64,000 bases of DNA, taken from positions 202,389 through 266,388 of the forward strand of contig NZ_NIWD01000007.1 in NCBI RefSeq assembly GCF_002277025.1, written 5' to 3'. Made by a program: the position numbers and the translations under genes. Positions 18,899-30,226 of this stretch are shown here, piece after piece. The notes beneath the pieces were generated by a model that was not told where the DNA came from, ran no database searches, and was given only the letters and a program-made list of their open reading frames with translations. How positions within the stretch are numbered: the stretch's first letter is position 1; every line of letters starts with the position of its first letter. Source of the DNA: Sphingopyxis sp. GW247-27LB (GTDB taxonomy: Bacteria; Pseudomonadota; Alphaproteobacteria; Sphingomonadales; Sphingomonadaceae).

Positions 18899-21325
18899 AT
18901 GACTGCCAAATATCCTTCCGCGCGCCGCCGCATAACGGCCGCATCCCTGACATTGCCGCTGATCCTCGCCTTCGCCGCCCAGTCCGCGGCGGCCGACGAA
19001 ACGAGCGCCGACACGGCCGCGACCACCGCCGACGCCCCGGAACAGGTCGAGGGCGGCAGCTACGGCGGCGACATCGTGGTCACCGCGCGCCGCCGCGCCG
19101 AAACCGCGCAGGACGTGCCGATCGCCATCTCGGTGGTCGCGGGCGACCAGATCGACAACACCGGCAGCTTCAATGTCGGGCGGCTCCAGCAGCTTGCGCC
19201 GACGCTGCAATTCTATTCGTCCAACCCGCGCAACTCGGCGGTCAACATCCGCGGCATCGGGGCGCCCTTCGGCCTGACCAACGACGGCATCGAACAGGGG
19301 GTCGGCATCTATGTCGACGACGTCTATTACGCGCGCGTCGCCTCCGCGACCTTCGACTTCCTCGACGTCGCGCAGATCGAGGTGCTGCGCGGGCCGCAAG
19401 GCACGCTCTATGGCAAGAACACCACCGCCGGGGCGATCAACATCACGACCAACCAGCCGACCTTCGATTTCGAGGGCAAGGCCGAGCTCAGCATCGGCAA
19501 TCTCAATTTCAAGCAGGCGAAGGCCGCCATCTCGGGCCCGCTGACGAGCAATCTGGCGGCGCGGATCGCGGTCTCGGCGACCAGCCGCCGCGGCACGCTC
19601 TATAATGTGACGACCGACCGCTGGGTCCAGAGTCAGGACAATATCGGCCTGCGCGGCCAATTGCTGTGGCGGCCGACCGACAATCTCGACGTCACGCTGA
19701 CCGGCGACTGGAACAAGCAGGACGCGGTGTGCTGCGGATCGGTCTTCGTCCGCACCGGCGAGACGCAGCGCCCGCTGAACCGTCAGTTCGCGGCGCTCGC
19801 GGCGGCGCAGGGCTATGTCGTGCCGAGCACCAATCCCTATGACCGGCTGACCGACCTCGACGCCAATCTCAATGCCGGCAACGAGATCGGCGGGGTCGCG
19901 CTGCGGGTGAAGTGGGACGTGGGGCCAGGAACGCTGACCTCGGTCACCGCGTGGCGCTATTGGGACTGGCAGCCCGAGAACGACCGCGACTTCACCGGCC
20001 TGCCGATCGTCACCAAGTCGCAGAACCCGTCGCAGCAGAACCAGTATACGCAGGAGCTGCGCTATAATTATTCGGGCGAGCGTTTCGATTTCGTGGTGGG
20101 CGGTTTCGCCTTCCACCAGCGGATCGACACGCAGGGGACCGAGCAGCATGGGCCGGCGTCGAGCCGCTGGACGATCAACCCGTCGAATCCGCTGTCGAAC
20201 GACCCCTCGGTGCTCGACGGGCTGACCGCGATCAACACCCAATATCTGAAGAACACCAGCCTCGCGCTGTTCGGGCAATTGAGCTGGAAGCTGTCCGACA
20301 GCTTCACGATCCAGCCCGGCGTGCGGCTGAACTATGACAAGAAGAACGGCTATTATCAGCGGCTCGTCTATGCCGGCGACGGTTCGGCGGTGACCGCCGA
20401 CCTGACCGATCCGGTGTCGGTCGCGCGGCTCGCGGTTTTCAGCCCGCAGGAATATGCACCCTCGTTCAGCGACTGGAACTTCAGCTACGACCTGACCGCG
20501 ACCTGGAAGGCGGCGCCCGACATCCTGCTTTACGCGACCTATGCGAAGACGTTCAAATCGGGCGGCATCAACCAGAATGGCGTGCCGAACGGCGCCGACG
20601 GCAGTCCGCTGCTCGCCGCCGCGACGATCAAGCCCGAGTCCGTCCAGCATTATGAAGCGGGGGCGAAGGCCGAATTCTGGGACCGGCGCGGCACCTTCAA
20701 CCTGTCGATCTTCCGCACCGACATCAAAAATTATCAGGCCAATGTGAACAACGGCCAATTCGGCGTGCTGCGCGGCTATCTCGCCAACGCCGGCAAGGTG
20801 CGGACGCAGGGGGTCGAGGCGGATTTCTCGATCCGGCCGAGCGAGCGGTTCCGCGCCTATGCCAACGGCGCCTATACCGACGCCAAATATGTCCGCTTCG
20901 TCGACGCGCCGTGCCCGCCCGAGCTGTCGGGCGGCAGCAGCAGCCCGGCGAATTGCGACATTTCGGGGCAGCGCCTGCCCGGAGTGTCGAAATGGGCCCT
21001 TTCCTATGGCGCGGAGATCAATGCCCCGGCCAAATTGCTCGGGCAGGACGGGCAGGTCTATCTGGGCTATGACGGCAGCTACCGGTCGAACTTTTCATCG
21101 AATGCGTCGGCGTCGGCCTATACGTGGATCGACGGCTATTCGCTGTCGAACTTCCGCGCGGGCTTTCGGACCGAGGCGGGGCTCGACGTCTATGCGTGGG
21201 TCCGCAACGCCTTTGACCAGAAATATCTCGAGCAATTGTTCATGGGGCCGGGGAACACCGGCCTGATCACCGGCCTCCCGGGCGATCCGCGCACCTGGGG
21301 CGGGACGATCAAGGCGCGCTTCTAA
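18899..21325 (+). CDS. TonB-dependent outer-membrane receptor
   Basis: An 808-residue receptor: signal peptide (about 1-32, ending AQSAAA), TonB-box-like GDIVVTARRRAET near 59-71, plug domain (about 70-185) with VNIRGIG and VLRGPQGTLYGKNTTAGAINI, and a 22-strand barrel ending in an aromatic residue (TIKARF). It imports an unknown substrate using TonB energy. ATG at 18899 is preferred to 18866, as ACAGGA precedes it by about seven bases and it gives a clean signal peptide. The link with yezD hints at a sulfur compound, which is inference; a GGGGG/CCCCC hairpin (18824-18838) lies in the leader. Confidence 0.88.
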   Translation: MTAKYPSARRRITAASLTLPLILAFAAQSAAADETSADTAATTADAPEQVEGGSYGGDIVVTARRRAETAQDVPIAISVVAGDQIDNTGSFNVGRLQQLAPTLQFYSSNPRNSAVNIRGIGAPFGLTNDGIEQGVGIYVDDVYYARVASATFDFLDVAQIEVLRGPQGTLYGKNTTAGAINITTNQPTFDFEGKAELSIGNLNFKQAKAAISGPLTSNLAARIAVSATSRRGTLYNVTTDRWVQSQDNIGLRGQLLWRPTDNLDVTLTGDWNKQDAVCCGSVFVRTGETQRPLNRQFAALAAAQGYVVPSTNPYDRLTDLDANLNAGNEIGGVALRVKWDVGPGTLTSVTAWRYWDWQPENDRDFTGLPIVTKSQNPSQQNQYTQELRYNYSGERFDFVVGGFAFHQRIDTQGTEQHGPASSRWTINPSNPLSNDPSVLDGLTAINTQYLKNTSLALFGQLSWKLSDSFTIQPGVRLNYDKKNGYYQRLVYAGDGSAVTADLTDPVSVARLAVFSPQEYAPSFSDWNFSYDLTATWKAAPDILLYATYAKTFKSGGINQNGVPNGADGSPLLAAATIKPESVQHYEAGAKAEFWDRRGTFNLSIFRTDIKNYQANVNNGQFGVLRGYLANAGKVRTQGVEADFSIRPSERFRAYANGAYTDAKYVRFVDAPCPPELSGGSSSPANCDISGQRLPGVSKWALSYGAEINAPAKLLGQDGQVYLGYDGSYRSNFSSNASASAYTWIDGYSLSNFRAGFRTEAGLDVYAWVRNAFDQKYLEQLFMGPGNTGLITGLPGDPRTWGGTIKARF

Positions 21326-21395
21326 GGGGCATAAAATGAGGCAATTATGTATTTTAGAAACCCGCTTGCGCCGGCTTCCGGCCGGTAGCGGCCAT

Positions 21396-21541
21396 AGATC
21401 CTCCCTGCGGCGCAGCCGTGGGGAGGGGGACCGCCGAAGGCGGTGGAGGGGCCGCGAGCGCCAGCGAGCGCTTCGCGCTCGGCCCCTCCGTCAGCCGCTT
21501 TGCGGCTGCCACCTCCCCATCGCTGCGCGACAGGGAGGATC
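21396..21541. repeat. Palindromic intergenic repeat, family C
   Basis: In the 331-bp gap between the receptor stop and the Gln-rich gene, GATCCTCCCTG at the left returns as CAGGGAGGATC at the right. Inside are two further hairpins: ACCGCCGAAGGCGGT and a GAGCGC...GCGCTC pair around AGCGAGCGCTTCG. No gene is seen here. Confidence 0.7.
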
Positions 21542-21605
21542 ATAAGCGTCCGCTCCCCACCCCAAAGTCGACGTCTCGCTTGCGTTTGCAATCGGCACAA
21601 TCCTC

Positions 21606-21640
21606 AAAAAAGAGGCCGCTCCGGCCGGGGCGGCCCCTTT
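21606..21640 (-). terminator. Rho-independent terminator of the Gln-rich gene
   Basis: Read on the minus strand, the sequence forms a GC-rich stem (GGGGCCGC with GCGGCCTC around a CCGGCCGG loop) followed by a run of six T. It starts about 17 bases after the stop codon of the small gene at 21657-21803, which supports that gene being a separate transcription unit. Confidence 0.8.
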
Positions 21641-21656
21641 TATTCCTGCAGCCGCG

Positions 21657-24330
<2,674 letters not shown>

Positions 24331-24341
24331 TCTGCGGGCTC

Positions 24342-24371
24342 GCCGGTCCCGCATCACGCCGCGGGACCGGC
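24342..24371 (+). terminator. Hairpin after katG
   Basis: GCCGGTCCCGC (24342-24352) pairs perfectly with GCGGGACCGGC (24361-24371) around an eight-base loop, starting 12 bases after the katG stop. No T run follows, so it may be a factor-assisted terminator or a transcript-end stabiliser. Confidence 0.55.
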
Positions 24372-24692
24372 GGCTGCCGCCAGGGCGGGGAGTCGCGGGT
24401 CCGCCTTCGGGGGCATCATGGGCCCGGTGGCACGCCGGCGCAGGGATCGCTTGGGAATCTCAAAGTTCAGGAAAGTTCAGCCTATCGCATCCCCCGTCCG
24501 GGCCTTGATGCGTGCTGGACGCGCCAGGCACGCCTTGCTGTGACTGCGCGCGCAAGCGGGACCGCCATCGCTTTGTCGACCAAATGAAAGAGCCGGACAA
24601 AGCTGGCACAGCCGAATAATGTAGGAAAGGCCTATTTGCAGCCGATGTCCGCTTTGGAGTGGGGAGTGGACGTTGAGGGCAGCGCGCTTTGT

Positions 24693-24810
24693 CCCCTCCC
24701 GCAAGCGGGAGGGGCAGCGAGGCTTGCGGACTTGTCCGCTAGCCGCAGCGGGGTGGGCACACCGCACCGTTGCGGCCCACCCCCAACCCCTCCCGCAAGC
24801 GGGAGGGGGG
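24693..24810. repeat. Palindromic intergenic repeat, family D
   Basis: CCCCTCCCGCAAGCGGGAGGGG occurs almost identically at both ends of this stretch, each copy itself a hairpin, with a GTGGG/CCCAC pair between. It lies in the 727-bp gap between katG and the IspZ-like gene. The part of the gap before it (24372-24692) contains no gene or element I can support. Confidence 0.7.
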
Positions 24811-24851
24811 AAGAACGTCCGCAACTGGTCGACAACGACCCTCTCCCGCAT

Positions 24852-24924
24852 CGTCATCCCGGACTTGATCCGGGATCCATAGCTGCGCCGTCGTCGTGGA
24901 TCCCGGATCAAGTCCGGGATGACG
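24852..24924. repeat. Palindromic intergenic repeat, family E
   Basis: Starts CGTCATCCCGGACTTGATCC and ends with its exact reverse complement; the arms continue to GGGATCCA/TGGATCCC and enclose a loop of about 17 bases. This CGTCATCCCGGA core is a repeat family seen in many alphaproteobacteria. It stands just after the family D repeat and before the promoter of the IspZ-like gene. Confidence 0.8.
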
Positions 24925-24996
24925 ATTAAAATAATGTCGTTTTCCGGTCGGGAACGGGTCAGCGCCTCCTTCTATGTTTACACCGTCAATTTCCCC

Positions 24997-25036
24997 TTGA
25001 CGCGCGGCCTTCGCAATGTTTACAATGATAACATTG
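24997..25036 (+). promoter_or_regulatory. Promoter of the IspZ-like gene with an operator around the -10
   Basis: TTGACG (24997-25002) and TACAAT (25021-25026) are spaced by 18 bp. The -10 is framed by a perfect inverted repeat, CAATGTT (25014-25020) and AACATTG (25030-25036). A related half-site, ATGTTTACA, lies near 24974. This arrangement suggests tight control by a dimeric repressor such as a TetR-type protein, which is inference; no regulator gene is nearby. Confidence 0.55.
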
Positions 25037-25057
25037 AATATGCGAAAGGACGAAATC

Positions 25058-25651
25058 ATGAAACCGTTGCTCTATGCCGTGGGCCCGCTGGTTTTCGACT
25101 CGCTGGGGGTGATCGTCTTCGCGGTGCTGCTGGCGTTCCATGTCGACCTGATCGTCGCGACGGCCGCCGGCACTGTGGCCGCCTGCGCCGTGGTGCTGTT
25201 CGAGATCGCCCGCGGCCGCGCGGTCGCCGCGCTGCAGTGGATCAGCCTGGCGATGGTGCTCTTCTCGGCAGCGGCGACGATGCTGACCGGCGATCCCCGC
25301 TTCGTGATGGTCAAGCCGTCGATCGTCTATCTGATCGTCGGCGCGGCGATGCTGCGCCGCGGGTGGATGAACCGCTATATCCCGCCCGCGGACCTGCCGC
25401 TGGTCGGCGACGTGATGGAGCGCTTCGGCTTCGTCTGGGCGGGGCTGATGTTCGCGACCGCGGCCGCGAACCTCGTCATCGCCTATGCCTTCACGCCCTG
25501 GTGGCCGGCGTTCATCGGTATCTTCCCACTCGCGTCGAAGGCGCTGCTCTTCGCGGTGCATTTCACGATCGTCCAGCTCGTCGGCCGCGCGCGGACGCGC
25601 CGCCGGAACGGCGGCGAAGCGCCGGCAGCGCGGCGCCTCGTAGCGGAATAG
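25058..25651 (+). CDS. IspZ/YciB-type (intracellular septation protein A family) membrane protein
   Basis: A 197-residue protein with five to six hydrophobic helices. The segment DPRFVMVKPSIVYLIVGAAML near residues 84-104 and GWMNRYIP correspond to the YciB/IspZ core. The classical family acts in envelope and septum maintenance. The match is partial, and a standard ispZ would lie in another context, so this may be a paralogue. ATG at 25058 has AAAGGAC about eight bases upstream; earlier ATGs at 25016-25040 overlap the operator. Confidence 0.65.
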   Translation: MKPLLYAVGPLVFDSLGVIVFAVLLAFHVDLIVATAAGTVAACAVVLFEIARGRAVAALQWISLAMVLFSAAATMLTGDPRFVMVKPSIVYLIVGAAMLRRGWMNRYIPPADLPLVGDVMERFGFVWAGLMFATAAANLVIAYAFTPWWPAFIGIFPLASKALLFAVHFTIVQLVGRARTRRRNGGEAPAARRLVAE

Positions 25652-25718
25652 GGGGCGCACGACTTCCCCTCCGGCCGGAAAATGGCTATTCCGGAACGGG
25701 TTGAGGGGGGAGCGGACG

Positions 25719-27257
25719 TTGAGGGGTTTCGGTTGGTGGGTCGGGCTGGCGATAGCCGCCCTGGTGTGGACGGCGCCGGCGCGCGCCGAGTGGTTCGAGG
25801 TCCGCACCGATCATTTCGTGCTGGTGACCGATGGCGATGAAACGGCCGCGCGCGATTTCGCGACCCGGCTCGAGCGGTTCGACGGCGCGCTGCGGCAGCT
25901 GTACGGCATCGCGGACAATCCCGACCTCCACAGCCGGCCGGTCGCCATCTATGCGCTCGATCCGCGGCTATTCTTCGATGTCTGCCGCTGTCCGGGGGTG
26001 CTCGGCTATTATTCGGGGCCGCTCGCCGGGCCGCGGATCATCGGGATCAGCGATCCGAAGGCCGATCGCAGGCTGAAGCTCGGCGATCTCCATTCGCAGG
26101 CGCTGATGCTGCACGAGTACAGCCATCATTTCATGCTGACCAATTTCCCCGGCGCCTATCCCTATTGGTATGTCGAGGGCTTCGCCGAATTCAACGCCAA
26201 CGTGGATTTCGGGGAGGATGGATCGATCGTCCTCGGCTATCCGGCCAATTATCGCGGATCGGCGCTGCTGGGCGGTTCGAACCTGCCGTTGCGCCGGCTC
26301 GTCGCGCCCGAGCAATATGGTTTCGGTGACAATGTCGATCTGACTTATGGAAGAGCCTGGCTGCTCACCCATTATCTGATGCTGCGCCCCGAGCGCTCCG
26401 GTCAGCTGAACCGCTATCTCGCCGCGATCCGCGCCGGCAAGTCGAGCCTCGTCGCGGCCAAGGACGCTTTCGGGGATTTCGATACGCTCGATCGCGAACT
26501 CGACGCCTATATGAAAGGCGCCCTGGCGCCGCCCCTCCGCATTCCAGCGGCATCGGCCCCGCCGAAGGTCGCGCTGCGCCGGCTGACGGCGGGCGAGGAG
26601 GATGTTCTTCCGGCGTGGCTGACCATGAAGGACGGCGTCGCCAAGGGCTATCGCAAGGGCTATGCGCTGAAGGCCGAGCGCGCTGCGCGGAAACATCCCG
26701 ACGATGCGGTCGCGCAGGCGATGGCCGCGGAAGTCAGCTTCATGGCCGATCGCTTTGCGGAGGCGGAGGCCCTCGCCGATCGAGCCCTGGAGCTCGACCC
26801 GAAATCGGATCGGGCGTTGTTGCTGAAGGGACGTCTCGCGACGCAGAAGGCGATCGAGGGCGCGCCCAAGGATTCCGCTGGCTGGGCCGCGGGGCGCGAA
26901 TGGTTCGTTCGGGCCAATCGCGCCGATCCGCAATCGGTCGAGGCCTTTTATCGCTATTTCGGCAGCTATGCCTGGGCGGGGAAGGCCGTCCCCGCGGGGG
27001 CGGTACAGGGACTGATCCGCGCTTCGATACTGGCGCCCGAAAACGAGCAGGTCGCCGTATCGCTGGCGCTGCAGAAATTGCGCGAGGGCGACGGGGCGGC
27101 GGCCCGATCGCTGCTGATTCCGCTGGCGTCGGCGCCGCACCGGCCGCGCGACGACAATGTTGCGCAGTCGATCATCGGCCAGATCGACGGCGGCAAGACG
27201 CAGGATGCGATCACCGCGCTCGCGGCCCTCGAGGTGAAGGCACGAGGCCGCTATTGA
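25719..27257 (+). CDS. Secreted HEXXH metallopeptidase-like protein with TPR tail
   Basis: A 512-residue predicted periplasmic protein. A signal peptide covers about 1-24 (ending APARA). The peptidase-like domain holds LMLHEYSHHFML near residue 130, an HEXXH zinc motif, with a possible third ligand in WYVEGFAEFNA about 25 residues later, as in gluzincins. From about 310 on, repeated helices (KHPDDAVAQAMAAEVSFM, AEALADRALELDPKSDRALLLKGRL) are TPR-like. TTG at 25719 follows GGGGGGAG by seven bases and gives the clean signal peptide. Protease activity is inferred from motif only. Confidence 0.65.
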   Translation: MRGFGWWVGLAIAALVWTAPARAEWFEVRTDHFVLVTDGDETAARDFATRLERFDGALRQLYGIADNPDLHSRPVAIYALDPRLFFDVCRCPGVLGYYSGPLAGPRIIGISDPKADRRLKLGDLHSQALMLHEYSHHFMLTNFPGAYPYWYVEGFAEFNANVDFGEDGSIVLGYPANYRGSALLGGSNLPLRRLVAPEQYGFGDNVDLTYGRAWLLTHYLMLRPERSGQLNRYLAAIRAGKSSLVAAKDAFGDFDTLDRELDAYMKGALAPPLRIPAASAPPKVALRRLTAGEEDVLPAWLTMKDGVAKGYRKGYALKAERAARKHPDDAVAQAMAAEVSFMADRFAEAEALADRALELDPKSDRALLLKGRLATQKAIEGAPKDSAGWAAGREWFVRANRADPQSVEAFYRYFGSYAWAGKAVPAGAVQGLIRASILAPENEQVAVSLALQKLREGDGAAARSLLIPLASAPHRPRDDNVAQSIIGQIDGGKTQDAITALAALEVKARGRY

Positions 27258-27293
27258 AGGGGTCGTCCGTCAGTTGAAGGGGTCGTCCGTCAG
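27254..27293. repeat. 20-bp tandem duplication at the lysC 3' end
   Basis: A 20-bp unit beginning TTGAAGGGGTCGTCC is present twice without a gap (27254-27273, 27274-27293). The first copy begins within the stop of the upstream protease-like gene, and the second contains the lysC stop codon. It looks like a recent slippage or duplication event. Confidence 0.85.
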
Positions 27294-28540
27294 TCGGCGG
27301 CGTCGAGGCCGTAGGCGGTGTGGAGGACGCGAACCGCGAGTTCGGTTTCATCCTCGTCGATCAGCACGCTGACCTTGATCTCGCTGGTCGAGATCGCCTG
27401 GATGTTGATGCCCCTGTCCGCGAGCGCGCGGAACATCGTGCTCGCGACCCCCGCGTGGCTCTTCATCCCGACGCCGACGACGCTGATCTTCGCGACCTTG
27501 TCGTCGCTGAGAATGCGGTTGAAGCCGATCTTCTCCTTCGCGCCTTCGAGCAGGTCGATCGAGCGCAGGAGGTCGGTCGCGGGGACGGTGAAGGTCACGT
27601 CGGTCTCGCCCTTGTCGCGGCCGACGTTCTGGATGATCATGTCGACATTGATCCCCGCCGCGGCGAGGGGGCCGAAGATGTTCGCGACGCCGCCCGGCTT
27701 GTCGGGCACGCGGGTGACGATGATCTTCGCTTCATTCTTGTCGTGGGCGATGCCGGTGATCAGCTGCCGTTCCATCTGATGTTCCTCTATTTCCTCGTCG
27801 CTGACGATCATCGTGCCCCGCTTCGGCGCTTCGTCGCCCTCGACGAAGCTCGAAAGCACCTGCACGCGCACGCCTTCCTTCATCGCGAGCCCGACCGAGC
27901 GCGTCTGGAGCACCTTGGCGCCGACGCTGGCGAGTTCGAGCATTTCCTCATAGGTCACATAGTCGAGCTTGCGCGCGCGCGCGACGATGCGGGGATCGGT
28001 GGTGTAGACGCCGTCAACATCGGTGTAGATGTCGCAGCGATCGGCCTTCAGCGCCGCCGCCACGGCGACCGCGCTGGTGTCCGATCCGCCGCGGCCGAGC
28101 GTCGCGACGCGGCCGTCGTCCATCAGGCCCTGGAAGCCCGGGATCACCGCGACCTCGCCCTTGGCCATCGCCGCGCCGAGCGCGCCGGTGTCGATGTTCG
28201 CGATGCGCGCGCGGGCGTGCGCTTCCTCGGTGCGGATCGGGAGCTGCCAGCCGAGCCAGCTGCGCGCCGGGGTGCCCATCGCCTGCAGCGTGAGCGCGAG
28301 GAGGCCCGAGGTGACCTGCTCGCCCGCCGCGACGACGACGTCATATTCGGCGGGGTCGTAGCGCGGGTTCGCCTCGCGGCAGAAACCGACGAGCCGGTCG
28401 GTCTCGCCCGCCATCGCGGAGACGACGACCGCGACCTCGTTGCCCTGCGCGACCTCGCGCGCGACGAGTTTTGCGACGGTGCGAATCCGCTCGGTGCCCG
28501 CCATCGACGTGCCCCCGAATTTCATCACGATCCGCGCCAT
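27290..28540 (-). CDS. lysC: Aspartate kinase
   Basis: A 416-residue aspartokinase of the LysC type, phosphorylating aspartate for lysine, threonine, methionine and diaminopimelate synthesis. KFGGTS is at 7-12, the substrate region GFQGLMDDGRVATLGRGGSDTSA near 150-172, and two ACT domains with VTRVPDKPGGVANIFGPLAAAGINVDMI and ISVVGVGMKSHAGVASTMFRAL supply feedback control. ATG at 28540 has GGGGCGAC directly upstream; upstream extension is not family-like. It is divergent from ubiG over 220 bp. In many alphaproteobacteria lysC and ptsP are adjacent; here they are not. Confidence 0.95.
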   Translation of the reverse strand: MARIVMKFGGTSMAGTERIRTVAKLVAREVAQGNEVAVVVSAMAGETDRLVGFCREANPRYDPAEYDVVVAAGEQVTSGLLALTLQAMGTPARSWLGWQLPIRTEEAHARARIANIDTGALGAAMAKGEVAVIPGFQGLMDDGRVATLGRGGSDTSAVAVAAALKADRCDIYTDVDGVYTTDPRIVARARKLDYVTYEEMLELASVGAKVLQTRSVGLAMKEGVRVQVLSSFVEGDEAPKRGTMIVSDEEIEEHQMERQLITGIAHDKNEAKIIVTRVPDKPGGVANIFGPLAAAGINVDMIIQNVGRDKGETDVTFTVPATDLLRSIDLLEGAKEKIGFNRILSDDKVAKISVVGVGMKSHAGVASTMFRALADRGINIQAISTSEIKVSVLIDEDETELAVRVLHTAYGLDAAD

Positions 28541-28760
28541 GTCGCCCCGCTTTCCTGTGCTGGTTTCAGCCGCAACTTTTCGAAGATTTCCGCGGCGCGC
28601 CGCTGTTACGGAAGGGGGGAGGCGAAGGCAAGGCGATGATGTCCCCGCTGCGATATATTTTCTTGCCCGCGCCCAACGAAAGGCGCGGATCCACACCGCG
28701 GGATGGCGCGCCGCGGCAATTTTCTTGCGCCGGCGGGCGGGCGGTGCCACATCCTGCCGC

Positions 28761-29486
28761 ATGAACGCCGCGACGATCAACCCGCACGAAGCCGCTCATT
28801 TCGGCGCGCTCGCCGCCGACTGGTGGGACCCGCACGGCTCGTCGGCGATGCTCCACAAGCTCAATCCCGTGCGCCTGTCCTATATTCGCGACCAGATCGA
28901 CGCGCACTGGCATGTCGACGCGCGCGAGCGGCACCCGCTCGCGGGGCGGCGCGCGCTCGACGTCGGTTGCGGCGCGGGACTGCTCGCCGAGCCATTGGCA
29001 CGGCTGGGCGCCGCGGTGACGGGGGTCGATGCGGCGCCCGAGAATATCGCGGCAGCGCGGGATCATGCTGCGGGGCAGGGGTTGGCGATCGCCTATCATG
29101 CGGGCGAGCTGGCGGCGCTGCCGCCCGCGACCTTCGACCTCGTCACCTCGATGGAGGTGGTCGAGCATGTCGCCGATCCCGCCGCCTTCGTCGCCGAACT
29201 CGCCGCGCGGCTCGCGCCGGGCGGGTTGATGATCCTTTCGACGCCCAACCGGACGGTCGCCTCGAAGCTGCTGCTGGTCGAGGCGGCCGAGCGCGTCGGC
29301 GCGATACCGCGCGGGACGCACGACTGGGACCGCTTCCTGCGGCCCGAGGAGTTGATCGCGCTGCTCGAAAGCGCGGGGCTGGCGGTGATCGACCGCACCG
29401 GACTGTCGCCCTCGCCGGCGCGGGGGTTCAAGCTCGGCGGCAGCGAGGCGCTCAACTATCTGATCGCGGCGCGGCACGCGGGATGA
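28761..29486 (+). CDS. ubiG: Ubiquinone biosynthesis O-methyltransferase UbiG
   Basis: A 241-residue UbiG: the N-terminal HFGALAADWWDPHGSSAMLHKLNPVRLSYI (13-42) is diagnostic, with SAM motif I LDVGCGAG at 66-73, MEVVEHVADP near 131 and the C-terminal PRGTHDWDRFLRPEEL. It carries out both O-methylations of the ubiquinone ring. ATG at 28761; the stop overlaps the next gene's start (ATGA). Confidence 0.95.
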   Translation: MNAATINPHEAAHFGALAADWWDPHGSSAMLHKLNPVRLSYIRDQIDAHWHVDARERHPLAGRRALDVGCGAGLLAEPLARLGAAVTGVDAAPENIAAARDHAAGQGLAIAYHAGELAALPPATFDLVTSMEVVEHVADPAAFVAELAARLAPGGLMILSTPNRTVASKLLLVEAAERVGAIPRGTHDWDRFLRPEELIALLESAGLAVIDRTGLSPSPARGFKLGGSEALNYLIAARHAG

Positions 29487-30082
29487 GCGGCGGCCGCGAC
29501 CCGCGCGTCGACGCCTATATCGCGAAAGCTCAGCCCTTCGCGCAGACCATCCTGACCCATATGCGCGCGCTGGTGCACAAGCACGCGCCGGATGCCGCCG
29601 AGACGCTGAAATGGGGCGTGCCGCATTTCGTGTTGAACGGGCAGAATCTGGCGGGCATGGCGGCGTTCAAGGGCCATGCGACCTTCGGTTTCTGGCGCGA
29701 CGAGGAGGTCACCGGCGCGGCGCGCAAGGAGGGGGCGATGGGCAGCTTCGGGCGGCTCGCCTCGCTCGCCGATCTGCCCGACGACAAGGCGCTCGCGGCG
29801 ATGATCGCGAAGGCGGTGGCGCTGGCGGGCGAGGGCAAGCCGAAGCGGGCGAAGGCGGCGGCCAAGCCGGCGCTCGACCTGCCCGCCGACCTGGGGGCGG
29901 CGTTGAAGGCGAATGGCGCCGCCCAAGGCCATTGGGACGCCTTTTCGCCCGGCAAGCGGCGCGACTATATCGAATGGGTGCTCGAGGCGAAGCGCGAGGA
30001 AACGCGCGTCAAGCGGATCGAAACGATCGTCGCGCAGGTCGCCGAGGGCAAGGACCGGAACTGGAAGTATAAGGGCTGCTGA
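29483..30082 (+). CDS. YdeI/OmpD-associated family protein (DUF1801 plus C-terminal YdeI domain)
   Basis: A 199-residue protein. The N-terminal DUF1801 domain includes ETLKWGVPHFVLNGQNLAGMAAFKGHATFGFW (about 39-70), and the C-terminal part, with AFSPGKRRDYIEWVLEAKREETRVKRIETIV (about 152-182), is the YdeI/OmdA helical domain. A Lys/Ala-rich linker (115-130) separates them. The function of the family is unclear. It is translationally coupled to ubiG by ATGA at 29483-29486. Confidence 0.82.
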   Translation: MSGGRDPRVDAYIAKAQPFAQTILTHMRALVHKHAPDAAETLKWGVPHFVLNGQNLAGMAAFKGHATFGFWRDEEVTGAARKEGAMGSFGRLASLADLPDDKALAAMIAKAVALAGEGKPKRAKAAAKPALDLPADLGAALKANGAAQGHWDAFSPGKRRDYIEWVLEAKREETRVKRIETIVAQVAEGKDRNWKYKGC

Positions 30083-30105
30083 GCGCGAGGCGGCATTAAA
30101 ACACA

Positions 30106-30214
30106 CCGCATCCCCGAGCGAAGACGAGGGGCTCGTTCGAGCGAAGCGAGAATCAGATACGTCGCAGCCTCGACTTCGCTCGGCATAGCCCCTCGTCTTC
30201 GCTCGGGGATGCGG
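30106..30214. repeat. Long inverted repeat, family F
   Basis: The left arm 30106-30133 (CCGCATCCCCGAGCGAAGAC and following) is repeated perfectly inverted at 30187-30214, with partial symmetry (TTCGAGCGAAGCGA and TCGACTTCGCTCGG) inside. It fills the space between the convergent YdeI-type and GST genes and could terminate both transcripts. Confidence 0.85.
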
Positions 30215-30226
30215 ATTTATGTCGGT

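Noticed and set aside
18587..20758. A 723-codon minus-strand frame opposite the TonB receptor
   Set aside because: Arg/Asp/Val-rich composition typical of antisense frames; the + strand has a full receptor.
28541..28760. A lysine riboswitch or attenuator upstream of lysC
   Set aside because: The 220-bp lysC/ubiG gap shows no lysine-riboswitch-like arrangement of helices and no leader peptide rich in lysine, threonine or methionine.
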